A DNA stretch of 46,556 bases from Candidatus Eiseniibacteriota bacterium (GCA_024276995.1 JAJRWB010000055.1:1-46556); one strand, 5' to 3'. Numbered from the stretch's first letter, positions 33,896 through 45,779 are shown. Notes: generated from the letters alone by a model not told the origin. A program made the numbers and translations.

Positions 33896-35206
33896 ATGGG
33901 TGCCACGTTTCCCCTTCGTCCCCTGACGTCACTGCTCCTTATTCTCTGCTTCGCGCTGCCCGCGGCGGCCGGCGGGATCACCCCCGAGCCGGTCGTCGTG
34001 GATGGTCTTACCTATGCGACGTGGAGCGATTATTTCCAGTCGGATCACTTCCAAAGTCTAGGTCGCCGGTGCGGAACCCAGGTTACGCGTGCCGCCGAAA
34101 AGCTGGCGGGTCCGGGCGACTGCACGGCCAGTTCGACCAACCCGACGGCGGCCTACGATCCCGGCAACACCTATCCACTACAGGTGGTGGTTCACATCCT
34201 GCTGAACGACTCGGGCAGTCAGGGCGACATCTCCGACGCGATGGTGCAAAGCCAGATCGACATACTGAACGAGGATTTCCGCGCCCTCGCCGGCACGCCC
34301 GGCGCGCCCGGCAACGACATCGCATTCCAGTTCGCCCTCGCCACCACCGATCCGAGCGGCAACCCGACGAACGGCATCACCCGCTCATACAACACCAACT
34401 GGTTCAATGACAACGGCACATACTACAACTCACTCGCGTGGGACCCCAACTCGTACATCAACGTGTATACCAACACTGCCGGCGGTTACCTCGGCTATGT
34501 GCCGTGGATTCCGCAGCAAGGTTCGGTCGGTTCGAACGCCGATCGCGTGGTGATCCATTACCAGTCGTTCGGACGGAACTCTCCCGGCGCTCCATACGAC
34601 CAAGGACGCACGCTCACCCATGAGCTGGGCCATTACTTCGGCCTGCTCCATACGTTCGACGGCGGCTGCGGCACCGTGTCGGGGTGCTACACCACCGGCG
34701 ACCTGATCTGCGACACCAACCGCGAACAGACCGCCACTTTCGGCTGCTCGGATGGAAACACGTGCAGCAGTCCCGATCCGATTCATAACTATATGGACTA
34801 CACCGACGATACGTGTATGAATAACTTTACTGTAGAACAGAACCGGCGGATGCGTTGCAGCATCGAGAACTACCGCTCGGGATTGCTCACACTGGCGACC
34901 AGCGTGGCGAACGCGATGCCGGTGAGCGGTCGGCCGCTCCTTCGCGCGGCGCGGCCGAACCCGTTCAATCCGACCACAGAACTGAGCTTCGAGCTTCCCT
35001 CGGCGGGCCGGGTGCGGCTATCGGTGGTGGACGTTACGGGACGGCTCGTGCGTACCCTGGTGAACGGCCCGATGTCGGCCGGCCTTCACACCGCCACATG
35101 GGATGGCGTCAACGAGGCGGGCGAGTCGGTGGCGAGCGGCGTCTACCTCTACAACCTGACGAGCGAAAACGGTTCCGAAACGAAGCGGATGGTATTGATG
35201 CGGTAA
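33896..35206 (+). CDS. Secreted M43 (pappalysin/cytophagalysin-type) metalloprotease with sorting domain
   Basis: 436 residues. Start supported by TGGAGG upstream; signal peptide ends near PAAAG. The catalytic zinc site HELGHYFGLLH is at 242-252 and the Met-turn NYMDYTDD at 298-305, as in M43 metzincins. Paired cysteines around the site are typical of the family (CGTVSGCY, LICDTN, CSDGNTC, DDTCMNN). Residues 353-436 are the FlgD-like/type IX-like C-terminal domain: RPNPFNPTTELSFELPSAGR, then VVDVTGRLVRTLV, WDGVNEAGESVASGVYLYNL. It is predicted to be exported across both membranes and to degrade extracellular protein. It is followed by a good terminator and ends with TAA. Confidence 0.94.
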   Translation: MGATFPLRPLTSLLLILCFALPAAAGGITPEPVVVDGLTYATWSDYFQSDHFQSLGRRCGTQVTRAAEKLAGPGDCTASSTNPTAAYDPGNTYPLQVVVHILLNDSGSQGDISDAMVQSQIDILNEDFRALAGTPGAPGNDIAFQFALATTDPSGNPTNGITRSYNTNWFNDNGTYYNSLAWDPNSYINVYTNTAGGYLGYVPWIPQQGSVGSNADRVVIHYQSFGRNSPGAPYDQGRTLTHELGHYFGLLHTFDGGCGTVSGCYTTGDLICDTNREQTATFGCSDGNTCSSPDPIHNYMDYTDDTCMNNFTVEQNRRMRCSIENYRSGLLTLATSVANAMPVSGRPLLRAARPNPFNPTTELSFELPSAGRVRLSVVDVTGRLVRTLVNGPMSAGLHTATWDGVNEAGESVASGVYLYNLTSENGSETKRMVLMR

Positions 35207-35288
35207 GGCTCTCTCGAGCGAGCGGCCGGAGTCCCCCTTTACCGGCCGGCGCAAAGGCTCCTTCACCATCCGAGACGTTTCGCCCTCG

Positions 35289-35321
35289 AGCCCCGCGGTT
35301 CCCCTGCCCGCGGGGCTTTTT
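35289..35321 (+). terminator. Intrinsic terminator after the M43 protease
   Basis: AGCCCCGCGG (35289-35298) pairs perfectly over 10 bp with CCGCGGGGCT (35308-35317), and the downstream arm runs into TTTTT (35317-35321). It lies 3 bases from the stop of the convergent transglutaminase-like gene. Confidence 0.85.
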
Positions 35322-35323
35322 CA

Positions 35324-36247
35324 TCATTTCACCGTGTAGCTCAGCGTCTGCGTAACGCCGTCGAAGGGCGCGCCGTCCACTTCGGCGTACGCGCCGGACG
35401 GCAGGTAGTTGAGCGGTTTCCCCTTCATGCCGGGGAGACGGACATCCCGTCCCCGGGAGAAGGTGATCCGGTCCGCATCGAGCCGGCCGAAGAAGAAGTC
35501 GACTTTCTCCGGATGTCTGTCCGCTTCCGAAATATCGACCGCCGTGCGCCTGTCGCCGCTCCAGAACCAGGCCCAGCAATGATAGCCGCCTGCGCGACCG
35601 GACTCGCCCTCCGGCCGGGTCGGATAGCCCATTTCGAAAAGCGCCGGAACGCCCCGCGCGCGGGAAAGGCTCATGAAGAGGGAGTGGAAGTCGGTGCAAT
35701 TCCCCTTTCCGATATCGCACGCCCTCTCGGTATCGCCCCGGCCCCACCCGGGTGTCGACTTGTCGTAGTCCATCACGTCGAGAACATAATCGTACCGGTC
35801 GCGGTTCGAATGGCCGATCGAATCGGCGATGGCGCGTACCCGCCGACTGAGCGAAACGAGCGACTCTTCGCGAAGAAGAAGCGCGCGCCTCCGGTCATCG
35901 AGCGGATCGACGATCGACCCGTCGATCGACTTTCTCGTGACGTTCGCTTCGAGGGCGATATCGATATGCGAAGGGCAGGGCGCCACGCTCACCCTGGCTA
36001 CACGGTTCCCGAAATCGGGATCGGCTACGAAGTCCCACGGCCACGTCGTGCGGACATCGATTCGCTCCACTATCTGCTCGGGCAGTTCCTGCGGCAGGGC
36101 GATCCAAACGACCGCTTCCTTCGCGCCGGCCGGCACGCCGTCGAGGGCGATCGTCCATTGGAGATCGAAACGGCGCTCATTCTCCCCGGACGCGGCAAGT
36201 GCCGGCACGAGAAGCGCCGAAAGCAGAACTCGCTTCAACAGAATCAC
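35324..36247 (-). CDS. Exported transglutaminase-like (cysteine protease fold) protein
   Basis: 307 residues from a GTG at 36247 that has AAAGGAA at good spacing and yields a clean signal peptide (MILLKRVLLSALLVPALAAS). An in-frame ATG at 36265 adds six residues but has no SD, so it remains a weaker option. Numbered from that upstream ATG, the catalytic triad is visible: Cys190 in GKGNCTDFHSLF, His229 in GGYHCWAWFW and Asp244 in TAVDISEAD. The N-terminal 100 residues are a beta domain. Such periplasmic transglutaminase-like proteins usually act as proteases or amidases or crosslinkers; the exact reaction is unknown. It follows the porin after 24 bases and is probably co-transcribed. Confidence 0.88.
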   Translation of the reverse strand: MILLKRVLLSALLVPALAASGENERRFDLQWTIALDGVPAGAKEAVVWIALPQELPEQIVERIDVRTTWPWDFVADPDFGNRVARVSVAPCPSHIDIALEANVTRKSIDGSIVDPLDDRRRALLLREESLVSLSRRVRAIADSIGHSNRDRYDYVLDVMDYDKSTPGWGRGDTERACDIGKGNCTDFHSLFMSLSRARGVPALFEMGYPTRPEGESGRAGGYHCWAWFWSGDRRTAVDISEADRHPEKVDFFFGRLDADRITFSRGRDVRLPGMKGKPLNYLPSGAYAEVDGAPFDGVTQTLSYTVK

Positions 36248-36271
36248 GTTCGTTTCCTTTCTCATTTCGAT

Positions 36272-37504
36272 CTAGAAGTAAAATGTTCCGTGCGTGTCGA
36301 ACCGGTTGTCCGTGCCCTTTCCCTTGCCGGCGTATTCGGTCTTCCAGTTGAGGTATTCCACGCCGAGCCGGAACATCGGCCACGGTCGAAAGCGCACCAC
36401 GCCGAAGAGGGCGCGGTTTCTCGTTCGGGGGGGATCGCCGCCGGTCGCTTCTCGGGGTTCTTCGGCGGTGTCCTCTGCGAGGTCGCCGTCGTCGGGATCA
36501 TCCAACGTGGCCCCGATAAAAAGACTCCACTTCTTCGCCGGCTTTACGGCGAGCTGCGCCCACCCTCCGATCGAGGAGATTCCACGACCCGTCACCATGT
36601 TGATTCCTTGGCCGATGCCCCCTCGCACGTCGGAGAGATTCTTCCCGGTCCAGGCTTCTCCTTCGAAGGAGAAGCGGTTCGACAGGCGGAAGAAAAGATC
36701 CCCGCCGGCGCTCCACGATTCGAAGTCGGTCTTCCCCCCGACTTGTGTCGCCGTTTCGAGATTCGCCCGGTGACCCCAGATGCCCGCGCGGATCTCCGGG
36801 CCGCCGCCCTCCCGGTGCTTCGAGGCGATCCCGATCCGTCCCTCGATCCCGGGGCGTGCGCCGTCGATGCCGTCGAGGGTTCCATTTCCATCGAGGTCGG
36901 CTCCATCTACCGCGCCGACCTGGGTCACCGCAACGGCGACGCGGAGTCCCTTCGCGCCGGAAGAGGGCGCCCACGTGACTCGCGCCTGCGGGCGCCGGTC
37001 GCCGAGATTCCCGGCGTTCCACATCATGCCGTCGTTGTTCGCCGCCGGAAAGAGCGGGGCGATGACATCCCACGTCTGGCCGGCGAGAAAGCAAAAGTCG
37101 CCCGCGGCGATCTCGAAGTAGCCGTGGCGCAGGCGGAGCATCTCTCGAGACTCCTTACCGCCGTTCTGGAAGTCGACTTCCACCGTGGCCCTGGCGACGG
37201 CGCCGTCGCCGATATCGTACGGCGTGATCCGAAGACCGAGCCGGGTCAGGCGGGGGTGCAACGTGGCGCGCGGATCACCTCCGCCCTCACCGCCTTTCCC
37301 CTCGTTCAGTACCCAGAAAGCGTACTGCTGCTGCTGCATCGGCGAGTCGTCGTAGATCGCATCGAACCGGACGAAGCCGTACGGCTCGATATCGGCCCGC
37401 CCGGCCGAGGCGACACCGGTGAATGCGAGAATCACCGCGGTGAGGGGCGCGAGCAATGGAAGGTTCGGGCGATTCCCGCCCGCGTTTCTTCGTAAGGAAA
37501 ACAT
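36272..37504 (-). CDS. Porin-like outer-membrane protein (DcaP-like)
   Basis: 410 residues. Start supported by AGGAGGA four bases upstream. A signal peptide (cleavage near VASAG) is followed by a first strand (IEPYGFVRFDAIYDDSPM) that resembles DcaP-type porins. Many amphipathic strands follow (ARATVEVDFQNGG, LRLRHGYFEIAAGDFCFLAG, FRLGVEYLNWKTEY), and the last residue is Phe (DTHGTFYF), the signature for outer-membrane barrel insertion. It also has an acidic loop DGADLDGNGTLDGIDG that could bind calcium. It probably admits small anionic or carboxylated solutes. It is the first gene of an operon with a leader of about 200 bases. Confidence 0.85.
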   Translation of the reverse strand: MFSLRRNAGGNRPNLPLLAPLTAVILAFTGVASAGRADIEPYGFVRFDAIYDDSPMQQQQYAFWVLNEGKGGEGGGDPRATLHPRLTRLGLRITPYDIGDGAVARATVEVDFQNGGKESREMLRLRHGYFEIAAGDFCFLAGQTWDVIAPLFPAANNDGMMWNAGNLGDRRPQARVTWAPSSGAKGLRVAVAVTQVGAVDGADLDGNGTLDGIDGARPGIEGRIGIASKHREGGGPEIRAGIWGHRANLETATQVGGKTDFESWSAGGDLFFRLSNRFSFEGEAWTGKNLSDVRGGIGQGINMVTGRGISSIGGWAQLAVKPAKKWSLFIGATLDDPDDGDLAEDTAEEPREATGGDPPRTRNRALFGVVRFRPWPMFRLGVEYLNWKTEYAGKGKGTDNRFDTHGTFYF

Positions 37505-37704
37505 CGGATCCTCCTGCCGGACGCCTCTCGAGGCGCCCGATCGGGAGGACGATCAGGGGACGCGCCGGGAGGACGATCCGGTCGATGTGGGCCCGAAAAC
37601 TCCGGGCCGATGAACCGTTCAGCGACGGTGCAACATGTGGACCTTCCTCCCTGCGGATTCGGTAGGATCGCGGCGCGAACCGGGTCGTTCCCGGCGGTCG
37701 CGAA
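37505..37704 (-). promoter_or_regulatory. Long structured leader of the porin operon
   Basis: The predicted message starts near 37704 and has about 200 bases before the porin ATG. In order it holds: a strong SD, GGGAGGAAGG (37642-37651), with a six-codon mini-ORF; a 6-bp hairpin (37590-37595 with 37603-37608); two 13-base direct repeats, GATCGTCCTCCCG (37566-37578 and 37542-37554); and the porin SD, AGGAGGA (37509-37515). The repeats can pair with either SD. Together with the promoter and inverted repeat this accounts for the 301-base gap; no other gene is seen in it. Confidence 0.5.
37619..37636 (-). CDS. Possible leader peptide MLHRR
   Basis: ATG at 37634-37636, four further codons and TGA, preceded by GGGAGGAAGG five bases upstream. 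It lies in the leader of the porin gene. The SD is as good as any in the window, but a peptide this short could be chance, and translation is unproven. Confidence 0.3.
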   Translation of the reverse strand: MLHRR

Positions 37705-37710
37705 AAGTGC

Positions 37711-37739
37711 ATTTTACAGGATACTTCGCCCGGGCGCAA
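37711..37739 (-). promoter_or_regulatory. Promoter of the porin/transglutaminase-like operon
   Basis: Minus strand: TTGCGC (37734-37739), 17-base spacer, TAAAAT (37711-37716) preceded by TG. Confidence 0.6.
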
Positions 37740-37750
37740 CGATCGGTGCG

Positions 37751-37782
37751 GTTCGCAGCACCGGGCCGCCGGCGCTGCGAAC
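37751..37782. repeat. 9-bp inverted repeat between the pullulanase stop and the porin promoter
   Basis: GTTCGCAGC (37751-37759) pairs with GCTGCGAAC (37774-37782); the 14-base interior is also self-complementary (CCGG...CCGG). It lies 24 bases beyond the pullulanase stop and 12 bases before the porin -35 box. It may end pullulanase transcription (no T-run is present) or act as an operator. Confidence 0.5.
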
Positions 37783-37805
37783 GATGATCACGGGCCGGTG
37801 CCCTC

Positions 37806-41141
<3,336 letters not shown>

Positions 41142-41194
41142 CGGCGACGGTCCTTTCCACCAGAGTGCTGAACAGGAGCGAGATGTTCCCGGAA

Positions 41195-41200
41195 AGGATA
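41195..41200 (-). promoter_or_regulatory. Possible pullulanase promoter (extended -10 only)
   Basis: Minus strand TGT-TATCCT with the box at 41195-41200, about 55 bases before the pullulanase ATG. No convincing -35, so it could be driven by the ECF factor or an activator, or be spurious. Confidence 0.3.
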
Positions 41201-41282
41201 ACAGATGGTGAAGCGGAACGCATGACCTCATGGCGACCGGGAGATTCGGATGCGTGTCCGGCCTCCTTCGCGACGCCGCCTG

Positions 41283-41795
41283 TCAGATTCCGCCGGCCGA
41301 CACTTCCGCCTGTTGGCGCGGCGTCGATACCGAGGGTGCGAAGAATGCCGCTTCTGAAGGAGCCGTCTGAAAGCGAACCCCGCCCGCCGCCGTGGGCGCC
41401 GTGCCGTGCGCCGCGGCGATCGTTTCGCCCGAGAGCCGGTCGGGGGGCGAACCGGCGCCGTGTCTCCCCGTGAAGAAGCCCGCCGCGAAGAGAAGGGCGA
41501 CAAGAGAAAAGGCGCCGGCGAGACGGAGCGGTCGGAAGAGCGCGCGCCACGACCCGGACCGCGCATTTCGGGCCTGCGCTTCGAGAAGGGCGACAAGCAC
41601 ATTCGCCGGCGCATCGTTTTGGGGGCGTCGATGATACGCATCGAGCGACGCTTCCAGGGCGGTCACCGTTTCGCGGCATGAAGAACACTCTTCCATGTGT
41701 CGTTCCACCGGCGACCTCTCGCTTTCGTCCAGCTCGTGAAGTGCGAAGCCGACGAGAAGATCGTCGCCGGGATGGGTATTCCGTTCATCGCTCAT
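41283..41795 (-). CDS. Zinc-finger anti-sigma factor
   Basis: 170 residues from ATG 41795, which overlaps the last codons of the sigma factor gene by 11 bases. The N-terminal zinc-binding anti-sigma motif HxxxCxxC is visible as H33-MEE-C37-SS-C40 (ERHMEECSSCRE), preceded by the usual helix (LLVGFALHELDESERSPVER). One transmembrane helix near 90-110 (LRLAGAFSLVALLFAAGFFTG) leads to a periplasmic tail of about 60 Ala/Ser/Pro-rich residues. It should hold the ECF factor at the inner membrane until a signal releases it. Confidence 0.9.
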   Translation of the reverse strand: MSDERNTHPGDDLLVGFALHELDESERSPVERHMEECSSCRETVTALEASLDAYHRRPQNDAPANVLVALLEAQARNARSGSWRALFRPLRLAGAFSLVALLFAAGFFTGRHGAGSPPDRLSGETIAAAHGTAPTAAGGVRFQTAPSEAAFFAPSVSTPRQQAEVSAGGI

Positions 41796-42390
41796 TCTTT
41801 TCTTCCTCTCTTCCCCGTCCGACGGGGAGAACCGCACCGGTCGATGCAAGGCTGCGACGGATCTGCATCAGTGTGTGGTGGACTCTCGAACGGAGCGTCC
41901 CTTCTGGTTCGCCGCTGATCGATGCGATCTCCTTGTAACTCCGATCTTCACGGATGTGCAGATGAAACGCCACGGCGTAACTCCGCGGAAGATCGTCGAG
42001 CACCGACTCGACTCTCGACAGAAGCTGTCGTCGCATCGCTTCGTCGAGAGGGTCCGCAGCGGCGACGGGAGCGATCGTATCCTTCGCCTTCGCCTCCAGG
42101 GCGGCATGGCGCATTCCGCTCCGCCGCCTGTCCCGGGCGATCCGCGTGGCGATGGTGAAGAGCCAGGCGCGGAGCCTTCCCCTTCCCCGGTACGTCCCGC
42201 GTCCCTGGAAGACGCGCAGGAAGGTTTCGTGGAGAACATCCTCCCCTTCCGCCCTCTCCCCGGTGATCCGTGCGGCGTACTCGAGAAGCGCCGGCGCGTG
42301 CCGCCGATAGAGTGTGGCGAGCGCACCCGGATCGCCCTTCCGAGCGAGGGCGGCCAACCGGTCGTCATCGGCGCCGCTCTCGTTTTTCAC
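41785..42390 (-). CDS. ECF-type RNA polymerase sigma factor
   Basis: 201 residues from GTG 42390, chosen because AAGGAG lies six bases upstream and the GTGA overlaps the stop of the preceding gene; a GTG or ATG further up (42450) would lie inside that gene. Region 2 spans about 15-95 (DPGALATLYRRHAPALLEYA, EDVLHETFLRVFQGRGTYRG, RLRAWLFTIATRIARDRRR) and region 4 about 120-180 (VLDDLPRSYAVAFHLHIRED, SYKEIASISGEPEGTLRSRV). It is followed directly by its anti-sigma factor and then pullulanase, and preceded by a TPR protein, suggesting an envelope- or polysaccharide-responsive unit. Confidence 0.93.
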   Translation of the reverse strand: MKNESGADDDRLAALARKGDPGALATLYRRHAPALLEYAARITGERAEGEDVLHETFLRVFQGRGTYRGRGRLRAWLFTIATRIARDRRRSGMRHAALEAKAKDTIAPVAAADPLDEAMRRQLLSRVESVLDDLPRSYAVAFHLHIREDRSYKEIASISGEPEGTLRSRVHHTLMQIRRSLASTGAVLPVGRGREEEKNER

Positions 42391-43712
42391 CGCAGCTCCT
42401 TGTCGATCAGTTGCCCCGGTTCCGGGTTCTTCGGGTCCGCCGCCCCCCACGCCTTCGCGTACGCCTTCGCACGGTCGCCGTCCCCTTCGAAGCGGAGCAT
42501 CCGAATTGCCTCCCTGTACGCGTCGCGCATCCCGTCTTCATCGCCGATCCGGCCGAATTCGTTCGCCGCCATCCATAGGACGGCCGGGTAATTCGACATG
42601 AGCCTTCGCACGGCGGAGCGGGCGCCCCAGGGAAAGGAGAAATCGGTTGCGCTCTCCATGCGGAACCGGTTGTGGTAGAGTCGCATCGTGCGCGCCGCGT
42701 CGATACCGATCTCCTCTTCTCCTTCCGCCGGCCTGTCGCCGGGAATCACCCTCCAGAGAATGCCCTCCAGTTCCCGGTTCGATGAAGCGTATTCGAGAGG
42801 CTCCGGCGCGACGGTCACGGCGAAGTAGACGGGCTTTTTCCACGCCCCCTCGACGGCGCGGTCGACGACCTTCTTCATGAGGAATATACCGAACGTCCGC
42901 TCCTTCGTGCCGGAGTTCCACTCCTTCTTCCACCGGCGGATCTCCTTCTCGGTGACCGGGCCGTCGCCGTCGAAGCGACGAACGAGGGCTTCCACCGCAT
43001 ACGACGGATAATTCAGAAGAGAGAGGTTGACGATGCTGACGTCCTCGCGGATCCCGAAGCGCGCGCGGATCGCCTCGGGGGGGTAGGTATCATTGTCGCC
43101 GTTGGTGAAGATGATCGCGCCGGGCCGGGCGCTCTGGAGCATGTTGTAGCCGAAGTCGAGGAGCGGCGCCGGAATGCCTCCCTTGTCGATGAGAGCGCCG
43201 AGGTGCCGCTCGGCGTCCGCGATTCGGCCCTGGGGAAGGGTGATCGACCAGAGGGTGAAGTGGGGGTACGGCCAATCGGGCGCGAGCCGGACCGCCCGGA
43301 GGGCGAGCTTCTCCGCCTTGCGGAAAGAGGCGAACCGTTCCTCATCGCCCGCGTTGTAGGAAAACCGGTCCGCCATGGCGGCGAGCGCCTCGGGGCAGTC
43401 CGGATCGATTTCGTATGCTTTCTCGATCAGCTTCGCCCTCTCCTCGAGGGAGGCGCTCCCTTCGTAGCGCATCGCCCGCGCCTTCTGGACGTACGCCACC
43501 GCCGACGCGGGGTGTTTCGCGATATAGCCGTCCCACAGCCGGATCAGTTTTCCGTACTCCTCGCCGGTGAGAATCCTGTCGCGCAGCGATTTCACCTCCG
43601 GCGGCATGCCGGGGAGCATCGATGGCGTGCCGGCGCGAACGCGGGGAGGGAGGGCGGCGGCCATGAGAAGGGCCGCCAACACGGCGATCGGGAACCTCGT
43701 AATCGGTTTCAT
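42387..43712 (-). CDS. Exported TPR protein with the TNGDNDTYP domain otherwise found in DUF2723 proteins
   Basis: 441 residues from ATG 43712 (AAAGGAA upstream). Signal peptide ([22 protein letters not shown]), then TPR-like helices ([60 protein letters not shown]). Around 190-240 is [20 protein letters not shown] followed by [13 protein letters not shown]. This block is characteristic of the soluble part of large DUF2723 membrane proteins (proposed protein O-mannosyltransferase relatives), here without the membrane domain. Its TGA overlaps the sigma factor start (GTGA), so the two are translationally coupled. The function is unknown; it may be the sensory or effector partner of the sigma system. 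Confidence 0.83.
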   Translation of the reverse strand: MKPITRFPIAVLAALLMAAALPPRVRAGTPSMLPGMPPEVKSLRDRILTGEEYGKLIRLWDGYIAKHPASAVAYVQKARAMRYEGSASLEERAKLIEKAYEIDPDCPEALAAMADRFSYNAGDEERFASFRKAEKLALRAVRLAPDWPYPHFTLWSITLPQGRIADAERHLGALIDKGGIPAPLLDFGYNMLQSARPGAIIFTNGDNDTYPPEAIRARFGIREDVSIVNLSLLNYPSYAVEALVRRFDGDGPVTEKEIRRWKKEWNSGTKERTFGIFLMKKVVDRAVEGAWKKPVYFAVTVAPEPLEYASSNRELEGILWRVIPGDRPAEGEEEIGIDAARTMRLYHNRFRMESATDFSFPWGARSAVRRLMSNYPAVLWMAANEFGRIGDEDGMRDAYREAIRMLRFEGDGDRAKAYAKAWGAADPKNPEPGQLIDKELR

Positions 43713-43806
43713 CGGTTTCCTTTCTTTCGTTATGGTTGCTCTCACACCGTCACCCGAATAACGTTCGATCGGGGTGATTCGTTGAGTGAATCGCATCGTC
43801 CTCCCC

Positions 43807-43835
43807 TTGACGCCGGCGGGTTGCTGGTCGATGAT
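43807..43835 (+). promoter_or_regulatory. Promoter of the AIM24-like gene
   Basis: TTGACG (43807-43812), 17-base spacer, GATGAT (43830-43835). Predicted start near 43842, with a leader of about 33 bases that includes GGAGGAA. Confidence 0.55.
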
Positions 43836-43874
43836 GGATCTCTGATCCACGCGTCTTTCCATGGAGGAATTCGA

Positions 43875-44660
43875 ATGAAATGCCATGAAGTCGATTACGA
43901 AATCTTCGGCGATGATATGCAAGTGGTGGAGGTGGAACTCGACCCGAACGAAACGGTGGTCGCCGAGGCGGGCGCCATGAACTGGATGGACGACGGTGTC
44001 GGTTTCGAGGCGCGCATGGGCGACGGCTCGAAGGATGATGGCTTCGTCGGAAAGCTGCTCAGTGCCGGCAAGCGGGTGATCACCGGCGAGTCGATCTTCA
44101 TGACCCATTTCACGAATAACGGGTCCGGGAAGAAACGCGTCGCCTTCGCTGCGCCCTACCCGGGAAAGATCGTGCCCCTCGACATGAGCGCCATCGGCGG
44201 AGAGCTGATCTGCCAGAAGGATGCCTTCCTCTGCGCGGCGTTCGGATCGGAACTCGACATCGCGTTCACCCGGCGGCTCGGCACCGGCTTTTTCGGCGGC
44301 GAGGGATTCATCCTGCAGCGGATCCGCGGCGACGGCATGGCGTTCGTCCACGCCGGCGGCACGGTGCTCGAGCGACGGCTGAAAGGCGAAGTGCTGAAGG
44401 TGGATACAGGGTGTATCGTCGGCTTCACGTCGGGCATCGACTACAACATCGAGAGGGCCGGAAGCCTGAAGTCGATGTTCTTCGGTGGTGAAGGACTCTT
44501 CCTCGCCACGCTGCGCGGCACGGGAACGGTCTACCTCCAGAGCCTTCCCTTTTCGCGCATGGCCGATCGCATTCTCGCCCACGCGCCGCGCGCGGGGGGA
44601 CGCCGCAAGGGGGAAGGGTCGGTGCTCGGTCAGCTGGGGAACCTGCTCGACGGCGACTGA
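43875..44660 (+). CDS. AIM24/TIGR00266-family protein
   Basis: 261 residues. ATG 43875 is fixed by GGAGGAA seven bases upstream; the open frame extends much further left but without signals. Family marks: [108 protein letters not shown]. These are trimeric beta-barrel cytoplasmic proteins of unclear role, related to mitochondrial Aim24. It is followed after 14 bases by the LTD lipoprotein gene. No export signal. Confidence 0.93.
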   Translation: MKCHEVDYEIFGDDMQVVEVELDPNETVVAEAGAMNWMDDGVGFEARMGDGSKDDGFVGKLLSAGKRVITGESIFMTHFTNNGSGKKRVAFAAPYPGKIVPLDMSAIGGELICQKDAFLCAAFGSELDIAFTRRLGTGFFGGEGFILQRIRGDGMAFVHAGGTVLERRLKGEVLKVDTGCIVGFTSGIDYNIERAGSLKSMFFGGEGLFLATLRGTGTVYLQSLPFSRMADRILAHAPRAGGRRKGEGSVLGQLGNLLDGD

Positions 44661-44674
44661 CGGGAGGATCGGCG

Positions 44675-45736
44675 ATGATGGCGGATCGTGGAAGAGGGCG
44701 GCCGTCCGTTCGCCGGGCGGCCGTCTGCCTGGCGGCGTACCTTTTGGGCGCCGGTTGCGGCGGCAATTCCCCGACCGGCCCGGGGGAGAGCGATCTCGAC
44801 ATCTTCATCAATGAATTTCTCGCCTCCAACGCCACCGGCATGATCGATCCCGATTTCGGCGAGCAGGGCGATTGGATCGAGCTGTACAACGGCGGCGCGG
44901 CGGAGGTCGATCTCACCGGTTTTCACATGACCGACGACCTGTCGAACCGGCGCGTATGGGAGTTTCCACCGGGCGCGACCATCGAAGCGGACGGCTTTCT
45001 GATCGTCTGGGCGGATGGGAAGAACCTCGTCGCCGAGGCGATCCACACCGGTTTCAAGCTCTCTTCAGCGGGCGAGGCGATCGGGTTGTACGACGGGAAT
45101 CTCGCCCGCGTCGACGAAGTCTCTTTCGGTGTCCAGTCGACCGACGTTTCGACGGGGCGAAGCGCCGACGGGGGAAGCGCATTCATCGCTTTCGACCGTC
45201 CGACGCCGGGAACGTCGAACCTCCTTGCACCGCCCGAAGGCCCGGGCGGCGTGCGGATCAACGAATTCCTCGCGTCGAACGACAGCGCGAATACCGATCC
45301 CGACTTCGGTCGCCACGGCGACTGGATCGAGCTTTACAACACCGGTGACTCCGCCGTCGCTCTTGGCGGGTGGACGATCACCGATGATCTCGGCGATCCG
45401 GCCCGCTGGACGATTCCCGGCGGAATCTCGATCGCCCCTTCCGGTTTCCTGGTAGTGTGGGCCGACGGGCGCGATACCGTCGCCGCCGCGCTTCACGCGT
45501 CCTTCCGGCTCAGCCGCTCGGGCGAGGAGATCGGTCTCTTCACGCCCTCTTCCGCCATGGTCGACACGGTGGTATTCGGCGGGCAGGCGGCCGATATCTC
45601 CGCGGCGAGAGTGCCGGACGGAACCGGCGCATGGCGGAGCCTCGATCCCCCCACGCCGGGCGAAACGAACGGTGCGGCGAAGGGGGCACGAACCGCCACG
45701 CGCTCCGCCGTTGTCATCGGCGGGAGGGTGAGGTAG
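44675..45736 (+). CDS. Lipoprotein with two lamin-tail (LTD) domains
   Basis: 353 residues; GGGAGG upstream of ATG 44675 (a second ATG follows at 44678). The lipobox LLGAGC places the lipid-modified Cys at residue 28, followed by a Gly/Ser/Pro linker. Two tandem lamin-tail-like immunoglobulin domains follow at about 42-175 and 190-330. They are clear duplicates: INEFLASNATGMIDPDFGEQ/INEFLASNDSANTDPDFGRH, GDWIELYNGG/GDWIELYNTG, GFLIVWADGK/GFLVVWADGR, RPTPGTSN/PPTPGETN. LTD domains in bacterial envelope proteins are structural or ligand-binding. A short basic tail ends the protein. Confidence 0.92.
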   Translation: MMADRGRGRPSVRRAAVCLAAYLLGAGCGGNSPTGPGESDLDIFINEFLASNATGMIDPDFGEQGDWIELYNGGAAEVDLTGFHMTDDLSNRRVWEFPPGATIEADGFLIVWADGKNLVAEAIHTGFKLSSAGEAIGLYDGNLARVDEVSFGVQSTDVSTGRSADGGSAFIAFDRPTPGTSNLLAPPEGPGGVRINEFLASNDSANTDPDFGRHGDWIELYNTGDSAVALGGWTITDDLGDPARWTIPGGISIAPSGFLVVWADGRDTVAAALHASFRLSRSGEEIGLFTPSSAMVDTVVFGGQAADISAARVPDGTGAWRSLDPPTPGETNGAAKGARTATRSAVVIGGRVR

Positions 45737-45739
45737 AAT
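45711..45739 (+). promoter_or_regulatory. Promoter of the selenoprotein lipoprotein gene
   Basis: TTGTCA (45711-45716), 17-base spacer, TAGAAT (45734-45739); each box matches the sigma70 consensus at five of six bases. It overlaps the end of the LTD gene and gives a start near 45746. Confidence 0.65.
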
Positions 45740-45779
45740 TCCCGGCGCGGCGACGGTGTGCCGCGGGAGAATTCGAGCG

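Noticed and set aside
35513-37495. Long plus-strand open frame opposite the transglutaminase-like and porin genes (similar ones at 39315-41171, 27314-29428, 25450-27390)
   Set aside because: All are shadows of recognisable minus-strand genes; none has a signal peptide, motif or SD.
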